A stretch of 64,000 nt of DNA. It comes from Gigaspora rosea (Eukaryota > Glomeromycota > Glomeromycetes > Diversisporales > Gigasporaceae). The DNA lies in contig QKWP01000577.1 in assembly GCA_003550325.1 (NCBI GenBank), positions 145,204-209,203 on the forward strand. The letters are read 5' to 3'. The stretch's first letter is position 1. Every line of letters starts with the position of its first letter. The notes below the pieces were generated by a model that ran no database searches, had not been told where the DNA came from, and saw only the letters and a program-made list of their open reading frames with translations. The position numbers and the translations under genes were made by a program. This document shows positions 32,302 through 42,885 of the stretch, in pieces.

Positions 32302-33370
32302 TACTGTCAAACCTCCATATAGTCACCCTCTATATAGTCACAAAACCAAAATAATCACTTTTGTAAGTTTACCAACCTTTTTACTATAATTTTCACCTCT
32401 ATATAAGCACATTTGCATTATAATCACTATCACAATTTTTTATTTACCATCTATATAAAATTACCCCTACATAATCACATTATTATTATAATATTTTGAA
32501 TTAATTATTTTATTATTATAAATATTTTTTTAAGTTATTAATTATTATTTTTTAACAAGTAAAAATTTTTAAATTTGTTTTTTTTAATAATCAATTATCT
32601 TTTCTACATATAAAAGTTAAAATTATACTAAGCAAATCGAAAAAATGCTATCTAACATTGTTCAGGAGACAAAATTACATATATCCTGAAATTTTTAAAT
32701 AATTTAAATAACATTTTATTATTACACTTTTACAATTTATGTTTAGGTGAAAAAATTAAATAATTAAAATTTTTTTACCTTAATCGTAAATTATAAAAGT
32801 GAATTAATAAAATTTTAACCAAATTATCTCATAATTTTAGTGTATATGTAATTTTGTATTCCGAACAACTTTACTTAGATCATCTTATCGATTTACTTTA
32901 GATAATTTAACTTTTATATGTAGCTACAATATATGATTATTTTAAAAACATTTTTTTAAATTTTTTTTAAAATAATCATATATAGTAGCTACATATTAAA
33001 GTTAAAATTATCTAAAGTAAATTGATAAAAGTGATCTATGTAAAGTTGTTCGGAATACAATATTACATATATTCTGAAATTTTTAGATAATTTGGTTAAA
33101 ATTTTATTAATACACATTTATAATTTACGATTAAGTTAAAAAAATTTTAATTTTTCTAATTTTTTTTGCCTAAACGTAAATTGTAAAAGAGAAATAATAA
33201 AATGTTATTTGAAAATTTCAGGATATATGTAATTTTGTCTCCTGAACAATGTTACTTATAGCATTTTTTGATTTGCTTAGTATATTTTTAACTTTTATAT
33301 GTAGAAAAATAATCGATTATTTAAAAAATAATAATTTTTATTTATTAAAACTTCTATATAATCACAAGTT
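32302..33370. mobile_element. Large palindromic (foldback) element
   Basis: Arms of roughly 350-400 bp (about 32560-32940 and 32950-33345) are inverted copies around an A/T-rich centre near 32947. For example tttactttagataatttaac pairs with gttaaaattatctaaagtaa, and gcaaatcgaaaaaatgc with gcattttttgatttgc. Within each arm a shorter inverted motif (acatatatcctgaaattttt and relatives) recurs, giving a nested stem. The outer words ctatatagtcac (32325-32341) and ctatataatcac (33354-33365) repeat. The left edge actgtcaaacctccatatag resembles pogo/Tigger-type ends, but the inverse partner was not found on the right. Confidence 0.6.
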
Positions 33371-33805
33371 TTTTTATGGATAAATATATGCAACGCACCC
33401 TGCGATATGCTAATTCATCACACATATATGTAAACATATATTGTAGATCCGTGTAACAAATGTTCTATATAACAAAAATTTAAATTAATATAAGATTAGA
33501 GTAAGGGTCAGTGCTAAAAGTTAGAGTAGATGATAGTATATACAAAATTTTGCAATGAATTTTTTTTGTTAGAGCGTGAAAGGTGGTTAAGGGTAGAGTG
33601 TATGTCAATCTTTTTCATATGATTATCATTGTTCAAAAAAATGTTACATATGACAACAAAAAAACGCCACTAGTAAAACTTTTTAAAGATATAGTCAAAT
33701 TTTGTCAAAATTTTGTGGTTTATAGCTTAAAATCTTCTATTTATGGTAGTAAAATTATTAATTAATATAGTATAGTTAAATTATTTAAGAATAGTTAAAC
33801 AAACA
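33371..33805. other. Spacer, no gene seen
   Basis: An AT-rich open stretch at 33583-33765 shows no domain. Confidence 0.4.
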
Positions 33806-34155
33806 CTGCGGGGCGAGTCTGATTTTGCGGGGATTACAAGAAGATTCTATTGGTGTTCTAGAATTTCTAGAACCTGATCTTCCTATATAACAAATGATTG
33901 CAATTTACTCCATTACAATTACTTTTACATTTACCTCGTTACAATTTGTTTCACTATCGCTATAGCGTTTTTACTATAATAAATTTTTTAAATAAAATAC
34001 ATTATTTTTTCTGTACTTATGTTTTATTAATTCGATATTGTAGTTTTGATAAAAATTCTTCGTATCAAGTATTGTGACTATCCGAAACTGTTGAAAATAA
34101 TATTAGCACTTTAGAGATAGCTAGTTTATAGATTGATGAGTCGACTATAAATATT
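33806..34155 (+). other. Upstream region / possible left end of the transposase element
   Basis: Contains the GC-rich stretch actgcggggcgagtctgatt followed by ttgcggggatta (33807-33840), unusual in this AT-rich setting and a candidate terminal or subterminal repeat of the element that follows. A TATA-like cctatataac is near 33882. No inverse partner was found downstream. Confidence 0.35.
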
Positions 34156-35524
34156 ATGTCTAGTTGGCACCAAAAATTAATTGAGCAAAAACCTTGGACC
34201 CGAATTGCTTTTCAGCACGATAATAAAACATGGATTGTGAGAGAAATAGATACAGCTTTAGAGGTGCTTAACCTTCATTCAATTTTAACCCCTATCAATT
34301 TAAAAACTATTGAAACAAAATTCAATCCTCGTGCAGGATATTATCCGCATCAGCAAAATAAAAATAATGATATATGCTGGGTTCCTTTATTACCCGGGTA
34401 TACTATATATACACTTTTTCAAAAAAAATATTTTCAATTTAAAATCGCTAACGATAAAAATAATCAAATATATTTTGAATGGTATAATTTTGATGATGAT
34501 TCGACATTTCAAAATTTACAAGAAAGTGGGTCAGACTACACGGCTTATAAAAGTTTAAAGCATAAATATAACTCTGAAAAAAAATCATTGCTGTGGATTA
34601 TGGGATTTCTTTATCATGACAATGTTCTTTTTTTACAAAATATAGTAACACGTTATTATCCTCATATATTCGATCAATATAACAAAACTATAAAAGCATT
34701 TCAAAAGAAAACTAAATTAGAAAATACTGTAAAACGCGTGGCTCGCGAGCTTGATAATAAAATGGATGAAAATGAATTACAAATTACTAATAGAATTTTA
34801 CTTGAATGCCAAGGCAAATATTTAACTCCACAAGAAACCCAGGCGTTAATAGTAAAGTATAATGAATTAGTTCAAAACAATTATATCTTAAATCAAAAAA
34901 TCCATCGGCTTCAACAAAAAATTACTAAACTAACTAATGATAATGAACAATTTGATACTGAAAAAAATTCTAGTAAGCTATTAGAAATAATAGAAGAAAA
35001 CATTAATAAAGTTAAACTCGGATCAACTATTTTTGTAGACTCAAAAAAATATCTTTTATTAGTTTTTTCACAACCATGTATCAATTGCGGTAACAATCAA
35101 ATTTCTAAACGTACACATATCGTTGATACTATTGGGTTTTCAGTAAAATGTCAAATTTTTTGTCATTTATGTGGTGAAATAATGGAAAATGATAACAAAC
35201 CAAAAAATATTCGCTTTTCAAAAGCAGCTTCAGCAGCAGCTTTAGCGGGTGGCATTACATATCATTCCTTACAAAGTATTTTTTCATGTATCGGAATTAC
35301 TAGTCAAAGTTGTAGAAAAAGTTATTACGTATACCAAACACCATTATTTTCTTATTTGGTAACAAATGCTAAAGAATCTACAATGTTTTGGTTAGAAAAA
35401 GCTTTCGAGTTTATGAAACAAAAAAATGCTAATTATTTACCTGTAAGTTTTGATTGTTCATGGTCACATGGGCGTAATGCTCGGCAAGCTAGTGGAGAAT
35501 TAATTTTTCAAGAACCTATACCTG

Positions 35525-35605
35525 GTATAATATATTATTTATAAATTCAGAAATTTACATACTAATTTAATAATATAAATAACAAGATTAAAAAATTAAA
35601 ACTAG
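35525..35605 (+). other. Intron 1 of the transposase
   Basis: 81 nt, gtataatat to aaactag, phase 1. Splicing gives EPIPG-IFHKPVIAFHTVEK, continuous with family-like sequence. Confidence 0.65.
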
Positions 35606-36017
35606 GCATTTTTCACAAACCTGTAATTGCTTTTCATACTGTTGAAAAAGCACGTAGTATAAAAGATCAAAATACAGGAAAAATTATTAATCTTCATGAA
35701 GGAAATTTTGAAAAAAGTTCACGGCTAATGGAACATTGTATACTTATCGCCGTTCTAAATGAAGTGGATCCTTATTTAGATAAATATGATTTTGTTTTAG
35801 AAATAGTTGTTGATGGAGACTTGGATACTAATAGAACATTAGCCAATATGCAAAGCGTTAGTCGAATATATGCTGATTTGAAGCATATAAGCAAAACGTA
35901 CATAAATCACTATGTAAGTATAAATTTAACTATAAAACTTACCAAAATCATTTCGGATTTATTCATTTTACTGAAAGTTTTATTTTGCCAGGGGTAAATT
36001 TACTTATTCCACATTTC

Positions 36018-36214
36018 TATATGATCGCATGACGGGATTTACAACTACTTTAATTGGTAGAAAAACCTAGTTTTTAGCAATGCTTGTTATTTCTTTGGAC
36101 TTCTGGGAAAATAACAAGCGTTACCAGGAAAATAACAAGCATTGCTAGAAACTCGATTTTTTTATTGACCAAAGTAGTGATTGTGAGTTGTAAAGCCCGT
36201 CATGACATCATATA
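36018..36214. mobile_element. Palindromic MITE inside the transposase locus
   Basis: The ends tatatgatcgcatgacggg and cccgtcatgacatcatata are inverted repeats with two mismatches. Inner arms acaactacttt/aaagtagt and agcaatgcttgttatt/aataacaagcattgct continue the stem. The element is 197 bp and non-coding. It sits just after the exon 2 splice donor, so it may have expanded an intron. Confidence 0.7.
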
Positions 36215-36234
36215 AAAACGAAGAATAATACCCT

Positions 36235-36345
36235 TACTTCGCCGCCACAGGGAAATAACCCGGCCTGCTGGAGGCCCGAAGGGCCTTCAGATGACCAGAG
36301 ATTTACTTCTTATTCCCGCCGTTTGCGGGAAATAAATAGTACTTA
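36235..36345. other. GC-rich double hairpin island
   Basis: Two compact stems stand out from AT-rich surroundings: gaggcccgaagggccttc and ttcccgccgtttgcgggaa. cgccgccacaggg and aacccggcctgctgg lie just before them. These resemble mobile-element end hairpins but no CTAG-type terminus follows, so the identity is open. Confidence 0.5.
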
Positions 36346-36612
36346 ATTACTAAAAATTAAGAGTTAGGTGATTAGAATTAGTATTTGAGTAAAGCTAAGG
36401 ATTAGAAAAATATTTACCCATAAACTTCTATATTAAAGTAAATTTTAGTAATTTTACTTGTCACGAAATAAAACTTTGATTTTTGATTAATTATTAGTGA
36501 AATAAAACTTGTCGGCCACTATATACAATATCTCTAAAAAAATGCATCTCTTGATTAAGACTCGGGTATTATTCACTACCCATCTGGTTCTTGAATAATA
36601 CTCTGAGAATAT

Positions 36613-36951
36613 TTAATTTATGCTTTCACATAATATATATCTCTCTCTAAATACAGTACCTAGTTTCTCATACAATACACGTGTACTATTCAATTTAAAA
36701 AATTGAGTTCTTGAATAAGACTCTAGATGCTGTACACAGTGGCCAACGGGTAATAAGATAAAAAGGAATTTAAATTCGTATGAATTATTTCTTACACTAT
36801 ATGCGGTGATATTTTTATCAATCCATGATGCAATTTCAGCTACATGTTCTTCATTAATAATAATAGTTGAAAATAGTTCAATTGAACTAGTTGATAATTC
36901 TGATTCTAAAATAATACGTGGTGTTAGAATTGTTGAAGTAACCTTTAGCAT
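36613..36951 (-). pseudogene. TLDc-domain gene fragment
   Basis: Minus-strand open stretch: TSTILTPRIILESELSTSSI, TIIINEEHVAEIASWIDKN, NSYEFKFLFILLP. It matches the linker and start of TLDc in the BTB-TLDc relics at 13.9 and 53.4 kb (SSTILP.RII, EEYAAEIASWIDKK) but is a distinct, less decayed sequence. It ends before the rest of TLDc. It lies inside the transposase locus, so it was either carried there or is a remnant of host sequence. Confidence 0.6.
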
Positions 36952-37707
36952 TAAAAATTAATTTTTGTACACCCAACCTACCGAAAATTTCATAACTTTG
37001 AGCAGAATATAATGCGCTATTTCAATGGTTGTGTCTACGCAGCTTGATTACGTAAAGAAAATCCTAATGAAATTACTCCAACCCAATCTCAACTTCAAGA
37101 AGTTCAGACAAACGGCTTAATATGTTATTTGCAGGATAATCATTCGTTGTGTTGGCCCGAAGTTTGTTGGATGAAGGATAATCAAGAATTATGTATTCAA
37201 GATCCAACGTTAAAACATTATTCACAAGTTCAAATTAATGAATTTTGACAAATGTTAGAAAAAATTTTTAAATTACCAATTGGTCAAGGATTAGTAACTA
37301 CTTATCGTACTTCAATAAACGAGGCATTTAATAGAGTTAAGCTAGTATATCTTGATAAAAAAGTAGACTTTTGGAAATCTTTTAGTGGGCGACATGCCTT
37401 AGCAATTATTCACCATAATGATGGCTATGCTAAAGTTCTAGAAACTATTCGGTATGGGTATACTTCTGAACCTTTTACAATACAAGATAAAATTAACATC
37501 GAAAAAATGGAAAATATTCGACATGATCAGCAAGTTTGTAATGTAAAAAATATTCATTTACATAATGCTAAACGTGCTGAAATTTATTCAAATGAAAAAA
37601 AAGAATTACAAGGATTCGATTTTGCTCAGGTATAATCTAATAATAAAAAAAAATAGATGTATTTATTGATTTATTAGTCTAATAAAATTAATATTTAAAT
37701 ATAAAGG

Positions 37708-38367
37708 ATTTAATTCCTTACAAATATAAAGGGCAAGAATGCTTACGTTTAAATAGTTTTTATCCATCATTTGGCTATTTAATTAAAGATTTTGAAACAA
37801 TAATTAGATGTCAAGGCTGTCAAACATTTAAAAAGCAACTTCATCAGGATTATGTGGAATGTGTGATACCTTTTTGAATCTTGGTTTGTTAGACCGAATT
37901 ATAGATCCAACCTACGTACCCAAAACAAAGTACTTCCTTATAAAAGACTTTGAAAACCAAATTTCAATAGCTGCAAAAAAAATATATGAGTTTGATACAT
38001 TAAAATTAGAACAAAAATTAGCTATAGAAAAATATGTTCAAGATCGCAAAAATACTTTCATATTAATGCCTACTGGTAGTGGTAAATCTTTGTGTTTTGT
38101 TTTATCTGCCGTGCTATTTGATGATTTAACTATTATTGTTAGTCCTTTGACAGCGCTAATGGAAAATCAAGTGGTTAGTAGTAATAAATTTAATTTTTAT
38201 TTAATTTTAAACATTAATTACACTTAAACTATAGACATGTTTGACAAACCTTGGAGTTCCTAGTGCAGCCTTATATGCTTCCACGATGGAAATGGTTAGT
38301 AATGTGGAAAAAATTTTTGAAGAAATTGCAATAGGTTTTTTAAAAGTACTGTTGAAAGTGTATAACT
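37708..38367 (+). pseudogene. RecQ-type helicase N-terminal part joined to the transposase
   Basis: After an apparent intron (gtataatc to ataaag, ending at 37707), DLIPYKYKGQECLRLNSFYP leads into a second zinc-ribbon-like unit: CQGC, then CxMC across a 1-base frame change near 37860. In frame 37859-38227 come FDTLKLEQKLAIEKYVQDRK, FILMPTGSGKSLCFVLSAVL (Walker A, motif I) and LTIIVSPLTALMENQV (motif Ia), the RecQ order. Following a likely intron, NLGVPSAALYASTME continues the fold to about 38367, then stops. The DEAH box, arginine finger and RQC domain are absent, cut off by the element at 38448. Transposase and helicase appear to be one interrupted reading unit. Confidence 0.65.
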
Positions 38368-38469
38368 AGAGTTATAATAAAAGATTAAATATGATTATTA
38401 AAAACAAGAATATCTTCAAGGACCTAATTTTGCAGGTTTGCCAAAAGTAAGGATAGGAATCATATAGTC

Positions 38470-38925
38470 ATTAGTTGATTAATTGACGATTAGTAAACTA
38501 ATCAACTAAATATTTTTATAGTTAGTTGATCAATTAGTCAATTAGTTGACTAGTCGATTAGTTGATTAGTTGATTAATCGATTAGTCAACTAGTCGATTG
38601 GTCAATTAGTTGACTAATCGATTAGCCAACTAATCATCTAGTTGATTAGTTGACTAATCGATTAGTTGATTAATCAATAGTAGATTAGTCAATTAATCAA
38701 TAAGATTAATCATCTATTTCATATTTTCATTGCTATATTCCTGGTATTCATTTGTTTTGTATATTTATTGACTAGCCAATTAATCAACTAATCAATTAAT
38801 CGACTAATCAACTAATCGACTAGTCAATTAGTTGATTAGTTGACTAATCAACTAATCAACTAATTAATTAGTCAATTAGTTGACTAATCTATTAGTCAAT
38901 CTTTAGTTAGTCAACAGCTAAGGGA
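38470..38925. repeat. 8-bp-period degenerate satellite, self-complementary
   Basis: The block consists almost entirely of 8-mers such as ttagttga, ttaatcga, ttagtcaa and taatcaac. Because ttagttga and tcaactaa are complements, any part can pair with many others. A short related stretch occurs at the other end of the element (39998-40022). Confidence 0.75.
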
Positions 38926-38931
38926 GCTTCC

Positions 38932-39988
38932 AGAAATTACATAATTTTTTGTTACTAATAAATTTCAAAATTTTACCCCACCCACCCACACCTTATACAT
39001 TGTTAGCCAATCAAATTTTATTTTTTCAATAATTATTTATATGTCCAATTTTTTGAATTGATAATAACTTTTGATCCACTGGTCCGTTTTGTATGATTTA
39101 ACTACCAAACTGCTCGTCTCAACGAGACGATTCTAACAAGCCCAAAATCGTTAAAGTCTAATCACAGGATTCCAAGATCGTTCAACTTTTGTGTAATTTT
39201 AATAGTGATTTTTTAGAATCACTAAGTAAATTATTTAACATTGAATAACTTTTGATCCACTGGTCCGTTTTGTATGATTTAACTACCAAACTGCTCGTCT
39301 CAACGAGACGATTCTAACAAGCCCAAAATCGTTAAAGTCTAATCACAGGATTCCAAGATCGTTCAACTTTTGTGTAATTTTAATAGTGATTTTTTAGAAT
39401 CACTAAGTAAATTATTTAACATTGAATATCTTTTGATCCACTGATCCGTTTTGGATAGTTTAACTACCAAAATGTTCGTCTCAGTGAGAGAATTCTAACA
39501 AACCTAAAATTGTTAAATTCCAATCACAGGATCACAAGATCGATAAAGATTTGTATTGTTAATAACAATACAGATCTTTATCGATCTTGGGATACTGTGA
39601 TTGGAATTTAGCAATTTTAGGCTTGTTAGAATTCTCTCACTGTGACGAACATTTTGGTAGTTAAATCATCCAAAATGGTCCAGTGGATCAAAAGTTATTC
39701 AATGTTAAATAATTTACTTAGTGATTCTAAAAAATCACTACACAAAAGTTGAGCGATCTTGGGATCCTGTGATTAGATTTTAACGATTTTGGGCTTGTTA
39801 GAATCGTCTCATCGAGACGAGCATTTTAGTAGTTAAATCATCTTAATTGGCCCAGTAGATCAAAAGGTATCAATAATTTTATAATTTTATACTTTTGGTC
39901 AGAATTATAAAATTTTGGCCAGAATTATAACCTGATATTTTGGCGACCCCACCCACCCATCAAAAATTACGTAATTTCGGAAGCTCCC
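38932..39988. mobile_element. Inner foldback element with 181-bp repeats
   Basis: The ends gggagcttccagaaattac and gtaatttcggaagctccc are inverted repeats. Inside, two nearly identical direct units of 181 bp (39063-39243 and 39244-39424) and a diverged third unit (39425-39556) face inverted partners (39557-39890) across the centre ttgttaataacaa near 39556. Each unit contains the small palindrome cgtctcaacgagacg. Subterminal ccccacccaccca blocks occur on both sides in the same orientation. Non-coding. Confidence 0.75.
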
Positions 39989-40046
39989 AAACAGTTTTAG
40001 TCGACTGACTAATCGACTAAAAATTTTTAACTGATTCCTATCCTTA

Positions 40047-40205
40047 GCAAAAGGTTCAATGGAAGAACCTATTTATATTTTAAATTTGCATCTAGAAGAG
40101 GCCCATGAGAATAGTGCTTCGATCCGTATCTGCTCAATTTGGATAGATCTGACAATTCAGATTAAATTCAGATATCCGGATTCATTAATTTTAAATGGAT
40201 AGATC
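40047..40205. other. Short spacer with ggatagatc-like words
   Basis: Continuation of the sequence left of the foldback element, possibly former helicase sequence (EEPIYILNLHLEEAHEN reads open). Decay prevents assignment. Confidence 0.3.
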
Positions 40206-40325
40206 CTAGGTTGGCATGTCACAATGTCCAATTGATTTTAATTTTTTTTGGACATATGTCCAATTGAAATAATATATGTCAAAAAAAAATTGAAATCAAT
40301 TGGACATTGTGACATGCCATCTCTG
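40206..40325. mobile_element. hAT-type MITE, copy 2 (120 bp)
   Basis: Same family as 29902-30022: ends ctaggttggcatgtcac and gtgacatgccatctctg, core ggacatatgtccaattg. The 8-bp target duplication gatagatc is exact at 40198-40205 and 40326-40333. Confidence 0.88.
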
Positions 40326-40333
40326 GATAGATC

Positions 40334-40675
40334 CATAATATATATCGGATTAAGGATAAGGATTATCTGATTTGTAATCCTAGATGTTGTTATGATAACT
40401 GCAGAAAACTGAGTAAGAAAAGTAAATTTTAAATTATTATTGAAAGTTTAAGGTATCACTTATAATAGTATAAATTATTAACAACATTTTTTATTATTGT
40501 TATTTGCATTTAGTTATAGAAACTACTGGTTTAAATTTCATTTAGAATAGTGCCCTTTAAAAAATCGCAAGGCTTATATACTGATATGCATAGTATCATT
40601 AAATCAGTACAATCTGGATTTTGATTACAAAGGGTTCATTTAACATAATGGCAATGTGTATATCAGATAAATTTG
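40334..40675. other. AT-rich spacer, no gene seen
   Basis: No open frame or repeat structure recognised. Confidence 0.4.
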
Positions 40676-40876
40676 CAGAGGTCTTTTTCGATTTTTAATA
40701 GCTGCCCTGCTTTGTTTAGTGCATTGGGAGTGTGTCGAATGTGACCTGGGTTTACATGAAGAGAGATCCTTCTGCCACAGGAAGTTGTTCTCCTCATGTA
40801 AAACCAGGTCACATTCGATGCACTCCCGACACACAAACAATGCAGGGCAGCTGTTAAAAATCGAAAAAGACCTCTA
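40676..40876. mobile_element. Palindromic MITE, AGAGGTC family, copy 1
   Basis: Inverted ends cagaggtctttttcgatttt and aaaatcgaaaaagacctcta run into arms of about 90 bp with only minor mismatches (gctgccctgc/gcagggcagc; gtgtgtcgaatgtgacctgg and its inverse). The centre is near 40780. The overlapping minus-strand open frames here are by-products. A diverged relative is at 59289-59556. The target duplication is unclear. Confidence 0.8.
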
Positions 40877-40939
40877 CTAGCTAAATCAGGGAGCTTGTGA
40901 ATGTAATATATATGCAATTAATTGCAACTACACATGTTA

Positions 40940-41853
40940 TGCGTCATTTTTTGATTCCTGTCATTCAAGGATTGACATGAAATATTTGTGAATCCAAGAA
41001 TAACGTATGTTATACTTTGAAATTGGTTTACCATAAAAATATATATAACTTATATCATATTTAAAACATTCGTATTGTTATTTATTCTTGTATTGGCCAT
41101 GCAAAACACAGCCACACCTCCTTGAACATTTTGAATTATTTTTTCAGCAAGTGCTTTTGTTTCACAACTGGTTTTTTTGGCAGTGACCATTATAAAATTT
41201 TTTTTGGGTTTAATTTTTTGTATATAAAATTTGAGATTTGGATCACTAAAAAAAAATCTATTAACGTTATTAAACAAAAAAATTAAATTTAATATCGATA
41301 ACAACAAAAATAATATTTTTTTCCAAGTTTTTTTTGTTTGCCTTCATATTCTGTCACCTGATGCGCTGCACAGATCACTTAATAAAAATTCTCTATTAGG
41401 CAAACTTGTGTGTTCAAATTATTTTCATCTCATATAAGTAAATGAAGCTCTTCTGTCATACTGATATGAAGTATCTTAAAAGCGTTAGTAATCCAGTGTT
41501 TTAGCTTTTAATTGTGCTAAAGGCTTGAATTTTTAATTTAAACATTCATTATAGCGATTAATACCCATTAACTTCGATTAATTTTTCTTTGTTGTCATAT
41601 ATTCTATCAAAGGATTCACGAGACAGAAAACTATATATTTGCGGCTCTATAATATCAATAAAAAAAAAAACTGATTCATGAAAATAATTATATGAATATT
41701 ATTCAACGAACTTCAATTATTAATTTATTTATTTTTATTATAATTTATTGATGCATTATTAAACATTAAATTCCAGCACTAACTCGGGTTATTTAAAAAA
41801 TCAGTAAATAACATACGTCAATCCCTGAATGACAGAAATCAATAAATGACGCA
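40940..41853. mobile_element. TIR element, about 0.9 kb, possible TA duplication
   Basis: Inverted ends of about 40 bp: tgcgtcattttttgattcct then gtcattcaaggattgac (left), against gtcaatccctgaatgac then agaaatcaataaatgacgca (right). TA flanks both ends (40938-40939 and 41854-41855), compatible with Tc1/mariner-type insertion. On the minus strand an open stretch (41050-41307) includes MVTAKKTSCETKALAEKI; no transposase motif is recognisable, so the cargo is unidentified. Confidence 0.65.
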
Positions 41854-42089
41854 TAATATACACACCTGAAATAAGCAGGCGTATTTAGCTTGTCTCAAAT
41901 GCATTAAATAACTTTATTCTATATGAAGTAATTTGAGTTCTTCACGTACTTGTACTTTTTTTACAGATTAAATCCGAATTTATTCAATTCGGATTATATT
42001 TGAATTTAACCGGATGTGTAAAATAGAATTTGAATTTAATCCAAATGGCCCCTAAAAAGTAAGATCGAAGCTCTACATGAGAAAAAGAA
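41854..42089. other. Spacer with small hairpin
   Basis: taaatccgaatttattcaattcggatta forms a short stem near 41970. Nothing else is seen. Confidence 0.35.
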
Positions 42090-42885
42090 AAAGATGTGGC
42101 TCCTTTTCTAAGATATGAAGAAGCATTTGATTCTGTCAGTTTGTTGATGCTTGAAAAAATGATATAAAGAATTAGACTTCCAGAAATTTTAATTAAATTT
42201 ATTACTAATTTATTTAGTAAAGGCATATATGAGTAATAACGGATTATATTCTTATAAAAGAATTTGGAGCCAAGGATAGTATTGACCAAGGGGAGTTATA
42301 TTCCTCTTGGTATAGCAGATTTTCTACGTTCCTTTGCTAGAGAGAATGAAGATGACAAATTTTTGGGTTACGTAGCTAAGTAAATGCTTTCAAGTCAAAT
42401 AATGACATAGGAGGAGTTTAAGTATGTGATAGGTGGTATTGGTATACACTGACAATATGATATTGATTGCAGATTCGAAGGAACAGCTAGAAAAAACAAT
42501 TAGCATTGCAGAACAACTCTTCTATATTAATAATATTGAAATTAATGGTAGCAAATCCAAGCTGGTAGTAATTAACTCAAAGCTTTAAAAGGAAGAAAGG
42601 AATGTCTTGTTCTGCAAGATAAAGTTATTTATAGAACTAAAACAGCATGATATAAATTTCTGGAGTTTACTTATACACATTTAAAGATTTTGTGAATATC
42701 AAGAAAAAGTAAGAAAAATCGTTGTTTTGTTTATATACTTACTAAAAGAAAAAAAGTAACAGCTAGCCAGCTAAGTTATGTGAACAATAAGGTGCTTCTA
42801 CCAAAATTAGAGTATGTTTTGCAAGTTATGGCTCTGACAAAAGTGAACTAGAAAATATATATCACCATTTATCCATATAATGTCA
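42090..42885 (+). pseudogene. LINE reverse-transcriptase relic
   Basis: Plus-strand fragments: KKDVAPFLRYEEAFDSVSLL (motif A; Asp kept as FDSV, about 42090-42145), LEKMI.RIRLPEILIKFI, TKGSYIPLGIADFLR (decayed GD.IDQGEVISPL, about 42285), [19 protein letters not shown] (about 42435-42490; the YADD box has become YTDN), [19 protein letters not shown], and near 42790 QLSYVNNKVLLPKLEYVLQV-like sequence. It is a different LINE family from the intact one at 6.5-12 kb. Heavily mutated, it ends at the palindrome beginning near 42880. Confidence 0.7.

Larger units (their letters stand above)
34156..37631 (+). pseudogene. Mutator-like DDE transposase, interrupted
   Basis: Exon 1 (34156-35524) encodes an N-terminal region, a coiled-coil-like stretch (about residues 185-275), and a zinc-ribbon-like CINCGNN ... 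CHLCGEI pair (about 310-340). It then enters the catalytic domain with KNANYLPVSFDCSWSHGRNA (Asp near 433). Intron 35525-35605 (gtataa to ctag) restores PG-IFHKPVIAF. Exon 2 (35606-35913) carries FEKSSRLMEHC and VVDGDLDTNRTLANM (second Asp), then donor gtaagt. Coding resumes near 37013 (RYFNGCVYAA, LRKENPNEIT) and includes TTYRTSINEAFNRVK (candidate Glu near 37321). Motif order matches Mutator-like transposases with D..DGSW and NE.FN boxes. In-frame stops near 37047 and 37246 and about 1.1 kb of inserted sequence show it is inactive. Confidence 0.7.
38448..40046. mobile_element. TIR/foldback element, outer unit
   Basis: The ends taaggataggaatca and tgattcctatcctta are perfect inverted repeats. 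The flanks ccaaaag (38441-38447) and gcaaaag (40047-40053) suggest a 7-8 bp duplication with one change; removing the element rejoins tttgccaaaaggttcaatgg. Subterminal regions on both sides are made of tagtcgattagt-like words. A second inverted-repeat element is nested inside. Confidence 0.7.

Noticed and set aside
38470..38925. Regular short repeats resembling a CRISPR array
   Set aside because: The period is 8 bp with no unique spacers, inside a eukaryotic transposon; it is a simple satellite.
41050..41307. Minus-strand open frame as a gene
   Set aside because: It lies inside a TIR element, has no recognised domain, and most of its upstream half is low complexity.
30031..42885. One LINE split into an endonuclease part (31.5 kb) and an RT part (42.1 kb)
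   Set aside because: Both relics are plus strand and of similar style, but 10 kb of unrelated elements and separate decay give no proof of a single original element.
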